Below are positions 37,651-48,043 of a DNA stretch of 64,000 nucleotides, one piece after another. The notes beneath the pieces were generated by a model that did no database searches, was not told where the DNA came from, and saw only the letters and a list, made by a program, of their open reading frames with translations. Source of the stretch: Lunularia cruciata (Eukaryota; Streptophyta; Marchantiopsida; Lunulariales; Lunulariaceae); the NCBI GenBank assembly GCA_948567375.1, contig OX419756.1:46664552-46728551 (forward strand), in the 5' to 3' direction. Made by a program: the position numbers and the translations under genes. How positions within the stretch are numbered: the stretch's first letter is position 1; the number at the start of each line of letters is the position of its first letter.

Positions 37651-38843
37651 ACATTGTCACGGGGAATGTTTGGTCTTGAGGGTGTACCGGGCACATGGCT
37701 GCTTGTGCTTAGTTGTCCCTATTGTCTTCTTTTGGATTCTTCTTGTTGTCTTGGGGTGGTTGGTCTCGAGGTTTCAATGGCACTTGGCTGCTTGTGACTA
37801 AATGGCTCTATTATCACTGGCTCACACCTTGCTATTTAAAGACCTATTTTTGCACTCCTATCTGGTTGACAGTCCTCTCTTTTTGGTTCCCAAGTTGGTC
37901 TTTTCTAGAGTTATTGTTGTCTAAATTCACTAGCTAACATTCGAGTTAGTTAGAGATGGGTTTATATTTAATGGGATGATAGTGAATTTGTGTCTGACAA
38001 GTCATAACCCGTAAGCCAGTTTCAGATCAGCATGGCTAGACAATGAGAAGGATTTCCCCTATTTAGCATGATTGGGAGCTCCTAAAATAGAGTCCTCCCT
38101 AACACTCTCACAGGTTGATATGTACACATTTAATCATAGAGAACCATAGATACATCACATCACTAGCCTTGCAATTTATAACATTGGAGAGAAATACCCA
38201 ACTCTAGACCAAACAAGGATCACTTAAGTTCCACTATCCAAGCATACAGAAGGCAAAATCAACCAAGACCCATTCCTTATCTCTTACAATCCATTGCCTT
38301 CTTGTCTCACCGCAATTGTCTCATGGACACCTCTGGTTCTCCCTCTGTCCGATCTCTCCTTTGGGAGTTCTCCTCTGTCCTGCCTCTCCTTCAAGAGTTC
38401 TCCTCTTTAGGGCAGATATCTCAAAGCCTTTACTCTTCCTTCTGACCTCCTATCACATACCAAGGCAAAGCAAAATCCTTTGAAAACTTCCTACTCAATG
38501 TCATGTTGTCCAGGCCAAACTCTCAAAAATTGCTTTGCTCTCCTTGTCCCTAACCAGGCACCAGAAGAAATCAAAAATACTCTTCTCACTATTTCCCAGT
38601 CCATGACCTAATACTTCAAGAATTCCCCTCAAGCTTCTCATTCTTCATTTAGTCTAGTTCAAAGCACTAGCAAACTTCAAAAATGCTCTTCTAACTATTT
38701 CACAGTCCATGACCTAATCCTTCAAAATTTCCCCTCAACTCCTTTGTCCTAGTAGCCAGCTCTTCACATTTGTGTTTTCTCTCTATAATTCTCTCCCATT
38801 TCTCCCTACCTTACAATGCCTTTTCCTCAATTGTTAAACCCTC
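37651..38843. other. Insertion X in family D, left part, unidentified
   Basis: Family D integrase sequence stops at about 37650 and resumes at about 47461. The inserted DNA begins with 'tgtcacggggaatg', a possible LTR-type start, and contains a TATA-like 'ctatttaaagacc' near 37831. From 38270 to 38840 it is strongly C/T-rich. I found no coding domain and no matching right-hand LTR, so I cannot name it. It hosts the family C copy that starts at 38844. Confidence 0.4.
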
Positions 38844-39294
38844 TGTCACGCCATTTGTAGTGCCGTGTCTAGATACTTGGACATTGGAGTTCCAGTGATA
38901 GTAGTTAGAGTGATCTCAGTAGTTTCTCAGAGACTACTTTCCGATGGTTAGATTTTGTGTTTGGGATATTGACTTCACGGTGGGGCCCACCGTCACTTTG
39001 CACCGTTTGCACCGTCGAGTGTGCCGTCAGTGGGACCATTAGGGTTTTAGAGCTAGCTCAAGTCCAGGAAGTATAGTTTTGAAGTGAGCTCCAAAGAGCT
39101 CACTTCTCTGATGTTGAGCCTTTGAGTTCCTGGCTATAGTGGACAGAGGCTGGCGAGCGTCACCTGGATTCTCTATGCTTGAGTGGGTGTGGCTTGACTA
39201 TAATCAGTACCCAGTTGTTGGCAGTTTATAGAGTGACAGATCAAGTACTGATCTGAGTTGAGTTGAGTTGAGAGTGGTAAGCAATCTGATTACA
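38844..39294 (+). repeat. Family C repeat A1
   Basis: About 450 bp, matching A of the solo unit (57691-58141) and A2 of copy 2 (51764-51318, minus). It starts TGTCACGCC and ends GCAATCTGATTACA. Unlike the other two copies, it is not followed by block B but runs straight into the element's leader ('tcagagaagtggagtc'). Confidence 0.85.
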
Positions 39295-40403
39295 TCAGAG
39301 AAGTGGAGTCAGGGGGAAATTGGGTGCAAGAACTGTGAGTGTTGGTGGTATCTCCAAGCTTGGTGGATCATTGGTAGCTTGATTCAAGTTCAGTGTTTCC
39401 CGAGTGTGTAGAAGCTCAATTGATTGATGCAGAATTGGCAATTAGGCAAACGGTGTGCGGAAGTGCTGGCCAAATTTTGAGCAAAGAAGGAGTAAATTTC
39501 AAGCAGTGTTGTGATTTTGAGCTCAGGAAATGAAGGCAGGACCAATTTGCTGCGAGTTGGGCTCAGAAAGTCAAATTGAAGGTGGAGTTGGGAAGCTCTT
39601 CTCATGAATTTATGGCCACATTTGGAGGAGTTTTTCTGTTTGGCTAGAAGGTTTGGAGGAGTTTTGTTAGCTTGGAGGACTTTCGCAGATTTGGAGAAGT
39701 TTTGCCAATTTTGGAGGAGGTTTGAAGTGGCAACAAGAAAGGCCTCGTTTGGCTGAATTTTGGTGTTTTGAGGCATAGGGTTGTGGGCTATGAGAGGCTA
39801 CAAAGGGCCAGAAGGGCCAGCAAGCCAGCTTGCTGGCATGAGGCTAGCTAGTTTAGAGTAGATCTTGGTCATTGGTTGGCAAAATCTGCCTTTCCTGCTA
39901 GATTGTGTGCAACAGGGTTTGATCCCTAGATCTCTTGTTCCTAGATTGGTGCCCTAGCCAACTGGTCCACCCTCACTTGTTGTCATAGTGACTGTGCCAT
40001 TGTTATCTATACACATGTAGCTTTGGCTAGGGGAGGCAGTTTGATCCCATTCTTGGTGATCCTGGTAGCTTAGGACTTAGATACAAACTCCTCTTATGTC
40101 AAATGCCAAATGGTGGCAGAGTCAATCTCATGTTGCGTTATGAGATGGAGGGTTTTTGTTTAGATTTCTTGTGATTGGACCCCCTCCATTCTCTGCTTCC
40201 TGTTTGTGCACCACGTTTGTGTGAGGTGCCCTAACTTTTGAGCGTTGGTGCTTTGGTGTGCTCTTGGTGGTGAGGTTGGAGTGATGACCAGTTAGTCTAC
40301 CTTTGTTTCTCTCCGGTGAGGCAGGAAGTGATGACCTGCAGACCGTGAGAGTGCGTGTTATGATGGCAGGTTACAGGTTGCCCTTTCCCCTAGTGTAGTT
40401 ATC
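39295..40403 (+). other. Family C leader
   Basis: Untranslated leader between repeat A1 and gag. The minus-strand ORF at 39390-39776 is a shadow with no domain. The part at 39600-39750 repeats 'tttggaggagttttg'-like phrases. A tRNA-like stretch near 39905-39985 was considered and rejected. Confidence 0.5.
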
Positions 40404-40896
40404 TTGGTTAGAGTTACATTAGTGGGTGGTGCTTGGTGGTGTTGGCACTTGGTGGGGTACTTGCGATTGCAATTGCAATTGGTGGTTTGGGTTTGCTGTT
40501 GTGGTTACTTTGTCACGACGGAGTTCTTTGGAGATTCCAGAGGAGATAGTCCTGTAGTACACAGTGGGTTTACTTGGAGTGGTGCTCGGTATCAACCTGT
40601 ATCTCAGGTCCCAGTGAGGGAGGAGATTGACTCTGAGTTGGAGTTTGACACAAGAGCTGATTCAGTTGAGAGTGCACTTGGTGTGTCCACACCGTTGTTG
40701 TGGGACATGGACGAGATTTATGGGGCCTCCAAAGGCCCTAGGCGTTACTATGAAACAATGGGTACCATTGAGTTGGATGACTTCATCCAAGAGTTTGACA
40801 GTTGGTATGATTTGCAGCAGATGCGGAACCTGACTTTGTTCACATCCTTTGTGGCATGGAAGGGGTTGTTTCAGCACTTGAACATGGATTGTAGTT
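40404..40896 (+). pseudogene. Family C gag, N-terminal part
   Basis: The ORF opens at 40404. The part resembling gag runs from about 40600, with an acidic lead-in followed by 'IELDDFIQEFDSWYDLQQMR' and a Trp-containing helix block, as at the start of a retrotransposon capsid. It stops at about 40896, where family A gag (minus) begins. The first residues may be leader rather than protein. Confidence 0.55.
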
Positions 40897-41940
40897 CCAT
40901 TGTTGCTTTGAGATCAAGAAATCCTCCATCCCCAACTTCTTCCTTGGAGTCTTTGTTGTTGATGGTGTTGAGGTGTGAGTGCTCTTAGTAGACATAGGAG
41001 TATCCTTGCTTGAAGTAAATCCTTGAGAAGAGTGAACATCCTCTGCAAAATGAGCTCTCTTCTTCTCTTGTGCCAAAAGCTCCAAATTAAGACCCTTGGA
41101 GTTTGAGCACTCTCCCTTCTCATACTTGCTCTCAACCACATCTATGGATGCTATCCCCTTACCTTTTTTGGGATTAGGAGCCACTTGGGTTTCACTACCT
41201 CCCTCTTTCCCTCTATTGGCTTCCTCATAACCCCTTCCTCCATGGTAAGTGGAATTTGGGCAATTCCTTTGGATATGGCCTCTTCCTCCACAACCAAAAC
41301 AATTTCTATCATTGAAATTGTTGGCTGGTTGGCCTCCTCTATATGGAAAGTTTCCATAACTCCTAGGCCCTCTCCCTACATTCTGATCCACCTCTCTCTT
41401 CTCCCATAGTTGCACCACATTGATCTTGAGATCCGCAAGTTGTTCTGTGATGGTTTGGAGTGGATCTTTTGGTGGAGGTGCAAGAACAGGAGCAACTTCT
41501 ACTTGTGGTGTAACCCTTGTCACCAAAGTATCAGAAGTTCCACCATACTTGTAGCCTTGAGGAGGATGCACAACCTCCTTCACCACCAAATCACTCTCAT
41601 CCCCTTCCAAACTCTCCTCCATACGAATTGCGATCTTGATAGCTTCAACCTTGGAAGAAGGTTTCTCATATCTCACCTTGCTTCTAATTTGTGGTCTAAA
41701 CCCTCCCACAAAATTCTTGTTGAGCATGGCCCCTATGCCAATCATTGTAGTCTCCACATCATCCCCACCCTTCCTCAACACTATGCAAAATCTGGACTCT
41801 AACTTTTCCACTCTTTCCACATAGACTCTCACTTTCTCTCCATCTCCTTGCTTGAGAAATGTAACCTCACTCATCAATCTCTCATAACTCTCATTAGTAA
41901 GAAAGTTCTCAATGAGTGCTGAAGTCAAAGTCTCCAAAGA
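40897..41940 (-). pseudogene. Family A gag, copy 2
   Basis: It is open from 41937 to the family C junction at about 40897, the last few codons of the ORF being family C DNA. It is about 90% identical by eye to copy 1 gag, with the same CCHC knuckle (CFGCGGRGHIQRNC, near 41260-41305). It keeps VVHPPQGYKYGG, whereas copy 1 lacks the VVH part. It lacks the N-terminal segment with the second knuckle and has no protease or polymerase. Confidence 0.8.
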
Positions 41941-42643
41941 CTCACAACGCTAGGATATCCCTCCTTGCAAAATTTCAAATCTTTTCATCAAGCCATTTGG
42001 CCTACACACCTTTCTATTTAGCACACAAATTTCAGATTTGGTCTGAAAACCACCCCCTAACTTCAAAAACTCATAACTCCCTGCGCAAAAACAATCTCTC
42101 TCTAATTTTTGTGGCAGTAGGTAGAATACAATGCACTGAATTTTCCTGGAAATTTTCAGGACAACTCACTAAAACTTGAAGAAATGGCAGACTCTGTACA
42201 ATTTTCCAGAGAGCATGCAGTTGCAGGAGCACTTTACCCTATCAACTTTCAAAAATTCTAGCCCAGTGCGCATAGTAGCTCTCACAATAATTTCAAATGT
42301 ACTAACTGAAAGATAACCCAAGCTATCATATATAGAAATTTCAAGTCCAGATCTCAAACTTGAGATTTTGCCCAAAATCACCTTAATCCCCAAAATCTGC
42401 AATCCACCTCACACAATCTCTCCAATTCCTCTCATCTGTACAAAATGTACAAAATCACCTCAAAGATATCATAATGAACTACAGGGTATATAAATGGATC
42501 TTGGTTCTCTAACATAAGTTCAGCCCACTCCTCTCCTAATGTTCTCTCCAAGTGAGCTCTCATAGCCTCCTTCTGCCTAATATAGAATTGAACACGAAAC
42601 ATTATCTTGCTTTCTAGAGAGGTCCCGGCAACAGAACCAAAGA

Positions 42644-43342
42644 TGTGAGCCGGCCTATCTCTCACTCAAGATGAACCTTTGATGGCTATTATGGTAGCGC
42701 ACCATGGACTAAGAAGGCAAGGAACCCCAACTCCATCATACTCCTCCAAGGCTAACACTCCAAGACTCAAGATATTGTTCACTAGAGAACTTAATGAGAG
42801 AGAGAGAGATAGTTGCAAATGAAAGGATGATGAGTACCTCCTCACCTCTTGTTTATATACTTGTGAAATAGTTACGTACCAAAGTTACTAATAGTTACCG
42901 TAGTAACTCAAGTTACTAAACTAAAAGTCAAGTAAAGTCAAAAAGTAGAAAGGAATATCCATTCACATGGGCATATTCCCCTAAGCATGTGGTCTTATCT
43001 TGACCCAACCACTAAGTCAAGGATTCCTTCACATGGGCTATCCTTGGACTAAAGAAGAATCCAAAACAAAAAGGCTTGCGGGCCCAAGAGTTCTCAACTC
43101 TTTCCTCAAAGCCAAACACCTAGGAATAATACCAACTCAACACACTAAAATCCAAAATAGTGGTGCTCATCTTTTCTACTTCCTCTAAAGTAAGGTCCCT
43201 TCTATCTTAGCTATGACTAACTTTAGCTAACCATGACTAATATAGAACCATCCTTTATCTCTATATAAATAATATCTCTTAAGTACTTGTAATACCAAGT
43301 TAAATATCACAATACCACACACATGCACATATGGGTGTTACA
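42644..43342 (-). repeat. 5' LTR of family A copy 2
   Basis: This 699-bp LTR is the equal of 27315-28012. It has clean ends on the minus strand, TGTAACACCC at the start and GGCTCACA at the end, followed four bases later by the primer site. Confidence 0.9.
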
Positions 43343-45358
43343 GATCAAGGGACAACCATTTCAGGTTCACACTGATTAGGATATGTTGGGGCTTGGAGCA
43401 GTGCTCACCTAGCATGATGATGAGGAGAAGGAGTTTGTGGTGGCCTATGCTAGTCGCTCCAACAATTCAGCGGAGGCGAAATATAGTTCATATGAGGGAG
43501 AGTGCTTTGCAGCAGTTTGGGCAGTAGCACATTTCCAATATTACCTATTTGGTAACCCCTTCACTCTCATCACTGATCATCAGCCGCTGAAGTGGTTGAT
43601 GGAGTCCAACAAGCTTTCAGGGAAGCTTGCACAATGGGCTATGATTTTACAAGAGTATGATTTCATGGTTGTTCACAGACCTGGAGTGGTGAACCGTGAT
43701 GCAAATGGATTGAGTAGAAACCCATGTCCCAGCCAGCAGGATCAGACCGGAGCACATTGGCATGGTGAGACAAATGAGGAGATGGTGCCTGGTTGGCATG
43801 CATCGGCCTTTCTCTGTATATTTGCAGAGGCTTTGGTGGTATCTCTCTCAGTGCATACAAGAGGAGTTATTGAGGTCACAGATCTAGAGATGAAGATATT
43901 GGTACAATTCAGCAAGACATTCATGATGATGTCTTAGTGATGGACTATCTTTGCATTGGTGTTGTGCGTGGCACAGTTGGGGCCAAGGAGAGAGACCATG
44001 TTCTTCAGCAAGCTAGACGGTTCAGATTGGAGGGTAGACACCTTTTGCGTGTATGGGAGGATAGTAGAGTGCGAGTAGTACCACTTCCATCCTATAGACC
44101 ACAGTTGGTCCGTCATGTTCATGAGGAGCTAGGACATTTTGGAGTAAAGCATATGTATAGCTTACTCCAGAGTCATTATTGGTGGCGCGGTATGTAGACC
44201 AAAGTACAGTAGTTTGTTGCGAGATGTGTGGTTTGTGACCGAGTTAGAGCATCATTCAATGCTCCTACGCCACAGTTACACCCATTACCTATTATGGGAT
44301 TGGGTTACCATTGGAGTTTGGACTTTGCCGGACCTTTACCGCTGATTGTGAGACATCATCAGTATGTTTTGGTGATGGTGGAGCACTTCTCCAAGTGGAT
44401 TGAGTTGGTGGCACTTCTTGACAAGTCTAGTGAAGGGACAGCTTACTCGTTCCTAGATCAAGTTCTTAGTCATTTTGGTGCACCAACTGAGGTTTTGACT
44501 GATCTGGGTACAGAGTTCTTGGGGGAGTTTCAGGTCTTGTGTGACAAGGCTTTGATTGATCATCGTACTACATCCCAAGATCACCCTGAGGCAGATGGCT
44601 TAGCAGAGAGAGTGGTTCAGACGGTGAAGAGAGGATTGCAAAAGTATGGTTTGCAAAGAGGCCACTTGGGAGATTGGGATCTCCAATTACCTTGGTTGGC
44701 CATGGGCTATCGGTTCAGCCGGCAAGCCTCCTTAGCATTTGTCTCTCCATACTTTCTACTCTATGGACAAGATCCTGATTTACCTACAGCCATTTGTCGA
44801 GATGCTACTGTAGTTTTGGACTTGGATGACCCCGATGTATGGATGAGCACATGTTCTTAGTGGGCAGAGATCTTTTGGAGAGTGATGCCAATGGCCTTTG
44901 AGAACTTGGCGATTGCTCAGCATAGAGATACTTTACGCTATGCTACCATTCAAGGAGGAGGTTATAGACCCTCGATCCGTCAATTTCATCCAGGCAACTA
45001 TGTATATCTATAGCAGACAGCACCCATGACACTTGATGTTTCTACAAGCCGTATTATCTTGAGAGTGTGCAAGGTTTTGCCATCTGGAGTCCTTGTGTTA
45101 GAAGGACATGATGGTGTTGTTTGGAAGGATCATGTGCGCAATTGTGTGCCATGCCACCTCCCAAAAATTGATGGTACTATGGACCCAAGCTTGGCACTTG
45201 TATGTGCAAGCTTGAGGTGTATGTTATGTGGCTCTTCTAGTGGAGCTGCTACTATGTTAGTGTGTGATAGCTGTTTGAGAGGATGGCATATGGCATGTTT
45301 GACTCCTCCCCTCATGGTGGTTCCTTAGGGATAGTGGTTATGTCCTAGATGTACTTGA
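43343..45358 (+). pseudogene. Family C RNase H-integrase-PHD polyprotein
   Basis: RNase H runs from 43343 (HTD, then YEGECFAAVWAV and LITDHQPLKWL) to about 43730. The integrase HHCC zone is HVHEELGHFGVKHMY with CVVCDRV (44115-44240). The catalytic core is open at 44228-44860 with Asp32 (SLDFAGP), Asp92 (LTDLGTEF) and Glu127 (GLAERVVQ) all kept. After a C-terminal integrase part (RPSIRQFHPGNYVYL, LEGHDGVVWKDHV) comes a PHD finger at 45218-45352 and a final stop at 45356. Stops within (for example at 43920-43937, 44195 and 44858) show decay. Two TAG codons fall inside the PHD finger. Confidence 0.85.
45218..45352 (+). other. PHD zinc finger at the end of family C Pol
   Basis: The spacing is C-x2-C (CMLC), then C-x2-C (CDSC), H-x2-C (WHMAC) and, after TPPL and two TAG codons, W-L-C-x2-C (CPRC): a full C4HC3 set with the PHD-type Trp before the last Cys pair. 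PHD fingers bind histone H3 tails, so this could target integration as chromodomains do. Copy 2 keeps the same tail and stop on the other strand. Confidence 0.8.
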
Positions 45359-45526
45359 CCTATAGCTAGTTCATTCTTTATATGGTATAGATTGCAGACA
45401 AGCAACTAACGATGGGGCTCCATAGCACCTGGCCTCCTGATCTTTGCACATTAGAGGGTATACCATATACTTAGAGTAGATGGCTATCTGGAGTTAGAGG
45501 GGCCTAACTGCCAGCTAGGGAGGCAA

Positions 45527-45632
45527 TTGTGGCACTTTAGAGTATATGTATTACTTATGTGTGAGTTGTGCTTCTATAGTGTATGATGCTGACAGCAATG
45601 TATGTTGTGTAGCGATGTATATACGTACAACA
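45527..45632 (+). repeat. Family C repeat B1
   Basis: This 106-bp block starts TTGTGGCACTTTAGAG directly after a purine-rich 'gctagggaggcaa' and ends GTACAACA next to the CCTC duplication. It matches B1 (51870-51767) and B2 (51315-51210) of copy 2 and the B part of the solo unit. It holds a TATA-like 'gtatatac' near its end. Confidence 0.85.
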
Positions 45633-47460
45633 CCTCCTTCAATATCTCTTCCTTACTGCAAAAACACCTTATCACTAATCTATCTTGTCAAGCAACTCCT
45701 TTGATGTTCTTCTCAATTCCTTTCTTCTCTCTTGCCTTGTCCAACCTTCTTTTGAGGTTCTTCTTTCTTATGTCTCAGTGTCTTGCATAACTCTCATGGA
45801 TCCCTTTGGCTTGAATATTTTCCATATCTCCTTTGACTTAGTCTAAGTCTCTCTTCTTCAAAGCCTCTTCCTGTAAATGTGACTTCCCAAATCTGATATG
45901 GAAAAACCCTCAGCCCTGCAATATTTCTCACTATTCAGATTCCAAAAGCTCATGATATTTTTCTATCCTTTCCTCTCCTCTATCAATAACCCCTCGGTGC
46001 TTCCAACATTTCTTCTTGTCTAACCCAATTTTCTCTCCTTTTGTATTTTCCTCCTTCCTTCTTGTTCAATGTTCTATCCTCAATTCATTGTCTTGAAAAA
46101 CCTTCTCTCTTTGAGAATTTCTGTCCAGCTCTTTCTCACTTTTGATATTACATCCCCAATTCAGTCTTGGCAAACCCTTCTCTCTTTGAGAATTTCTCTG
46201 TCCAGCCCTACCTTTCCATGAGAGTTCTCTCTATCCAGCCCTTCCTCACTTTTGATATTACTTCCTTAGTTTAGTCTTGTCAAACCCTTCTCTCTTCGAG
46301 AATTTCTCTCATGTCCAGCCCTACCTTTGATTCTCACTGATCCCCACTCCTGCCAAATCCTTTGATGACTCTCTTCTCTTGTCAACTCTTCCTGATTTCT
46401 CTCCCTACTGCTCTGGTCAGCCAAAACTCTGTTTGAGAGTACTTCCCCTGCAAACCCTTCAATAGTGCTCTCCTCCTCTACCAAAAGCCCTTCTCTCCTC
46501 TATTGTAGGCAGAAGCCCTTTCCTCGAGAATTCTCTCCTACAGCTTCCTTTGTCCAAAACCCTTTCCACTCAAAAATTTCTCTCCCTTGCTTCTTCCTCT
46601 GCCCAAACCTTCTTCTCTTGGGAATTTCTCTCCCTTCTTATGTCCAAACCCTTTCCTCTTGGAAATTACTCTACTGCCCAGCCCTACCTTTGATTCTCAT
46701 TGATCCACACTCCTGCCAAATTCTTTGATGACTCTCTTTTCCTATCAACTCTTCTTGATTTCTCTCTCTACTGCTTTGGTCAGCCAAAACTCTATTTATG
46801 ACTACTTCCCCTGTAAACCCTTTGATAGTGCTCTCCTCCTCTACCAAAAGCCCTTCTCTCCTCTATTTCAAGTAGAAGCCCTTTTCTTGAGAATTCTCTC
46901 CTACAGTTTCCTCTATCCAAAACCCTTTTCTCTTGGGAATTTTCCTCTCCCTTCCTCTAGCCTGTCACTACCCTAAGATCTCCTTCAAAGCATTCTCTAG
47001 GTGCCCTTGGTCACTCAAAGCATCTTCCTTAATCCCCACTGGCCATATCACTCCCTAGAGATCCTTCAAAGCATCCTCCATGTGCCCTTGGTCACTCAAA
47101 GCATCTTCCTTCCTAATTTTCCTCCCTGTCACTCCAAGTTCTCTTTGGAAACCTTCTCCTTAGCCTTCTTTTCCCACTAAATTCTTTTTGCTCCTTCACC
47201 AAGGAAAATGCTCTTCACTCTAATAACATAAAACCCTGAGCTCATGTAACCTAACATTTTTTCTCAACTCCAGCCACTCAAACACAGTCCTCAAGCTAAT
47301 AACACCACAACCTTTTATCGACTTCACCATAACATAGTAAATATCTCCCGTGGCAAGGTAGCAACAAACCAACTCCTGAAACATATTGAACATGACCCTT
47401 GAAACAACTTCTAAACTTGCACATCAAACTTCAAGGTTATGCATGTGCTATTTTCCCAAC
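45633..47460. other. Insertion X in family D, right part, pyrimidine-rich
   Basis: Long C/T-rich tract on the plus strand with recurring 'cagccctacctttgattctca', 'gagaatttctctc' and 'aaacccttctctctt' phrases. Its ORFs (for example 46465-46976) reflect composition and have no domain. It continues the DNA left of family C, since 38270-38840 is similar. It ends where family D integrase resumes. Confidence 0.45.
46316..46965. repeat. About 362-bp tandem duplication in the pyrimidine-rich tract
   Basis: Copy 1 starts at 46316 and copy 2 at 46678, both with 'ccagccctacctttgattct'. They stay aligned through 'ggtcagccaaaactct' and 'ctctaccaaaagcccttctc' with moderate divergence. Shorter related units lie upstream (46140-46320). 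Confidence 0.8.
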
Positions 47461-48043
47461 GACAACGTGAGCTTGGATCTAATCATATTCTTGCCCAAGA
47501 CAAAGTAAGGTCACATAGCAATTATGGTGTTTGTGGATAAGCTTAGTAAGCAAATCCATTTGGCACCAATCTTTGATATTGTGGATGCTCCAACATTAGT
47601 GCACATCTATTTCAACATTATCTTTAAACATCATGGGATGCCTCTTGTACTCATCTCCAACCATGATCCCCAATTCATTGGGAAATTTTGGCAAGCACTC
47701 TTCTAGATACTTGGCACCAAACTTGCTTTGTCGATGGCCTATCATCCTCAAACTAATAGGCAAACTAAAAAGGTGCAAATTGCACCTTGGAAGATATGAT
47801 TTGTGCCTCTATCAACATCCATCCTACCAATTGGGATGAATGTCTTGCAACTGCAAAGTTTGCATACAATAATTCCAAAAGGGCAAGCACCTAATTCTCT
47901 CCTTTCTTTCTCAATTTTGGCCAAGATCCACTTGTTCTAGATTCCTTTCTTGCTCCTAGTTCATCTCATGTCCCTCATACTTCCACCTTCTTGACAACCA
48001 TATCCTAATCCCTCCAACAAGCCAAATCTCATCTCCTTGTTGC
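47461..48043 (+). pseudogene. Family D integrase core
   Basis: The first Asp lies in a VSLDL block near 47475. The middle of the core is IMVFVDKLSKQIHL. The second catalytic Asp is Asn in LISNHDPQF (near 47660). A MAYHPQTNRQTKK block near 47735-47770 is where the Glu is expected, now Lys. This piece directly continues the domain broken at 37650. It is interrupted at 48044 by a solo LTR. Confidence 0.75.

Larger units (their letters stand above)
40897..43342 (-). mobile_element. Ty3/gypsy family A, copy 2 (5' fragment) nested in family C
   Basis: The minus strand reads LTR (43342-42644), primer-binding site (42639-42622), leader, then gag to 40897, where it ends inside family C gag. Everything 3' of gag is missing. 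Compared with copy 1, about 1.07 kb of N-terminal gag is also deleted at about 41940. On the right the LTR end (TGTAACACCC) abuts family C RNase H at 43343 ('gatca'). Confidence 0.85.
38844..45632 (+). mobile_element. Family C retroelement copy 1: A1-internal-B1 between CCTC duplications
   Basis: The unit starts TGTCACGCC and ends GTACAACA. It is flanked by the 4-bp repeat CCTC (38840-38843 and 45633-45636), so both ends are true insertion ends. The left end block A1 (38844-39294) and the right end block B1 (45527-45632) are different sequences, so the inserted unit has no terminal direct repeats. Inside are a leader, gag N-terminus, a nested family A fragment (40897-43342) that replaced the gag-to-RT part, and then RNase H, integrase and a PHD finger. 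See findings for comparison with copy 2 and the solo A-B unit. Confidence 0.85.

Noticed and set aside
39905-39985. tRNA-like stretch on the minus strand in the family C leader
   Set aside because: Phrases like 'agttggctagggc' and 'gggatcaaaccc' recall A and B boxes, but I could not fold a full cloverleaf with paired acceptor and anticodon stems. At best it is an old tRNA-derived fragment.
40404-40988. A single 194-residue gene
   Set aside because: The ORF crosses the junction at about 40896 between family C gag (plus) and family A gag (minus), so its end is a chimera.
38844-45632. Family C copy 1 as an ordinary LTR element with A-B LTRs
   Set aside because: It would need loss of exactly B from the 5' LTR and exactly A from the 3' LTR, while the CCTC duplications still flank the remaining ends and copy 2 has an extra B before A. 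Not excluded, but less simple than split repeats.
46465-46976. ORFs in the pyrimidine-rich tract
   Set aside because: Translation is a run of Ser/Pro/Phe/Leu set by C/T composition, and the frames overlap tandem repeats. No coding signal.
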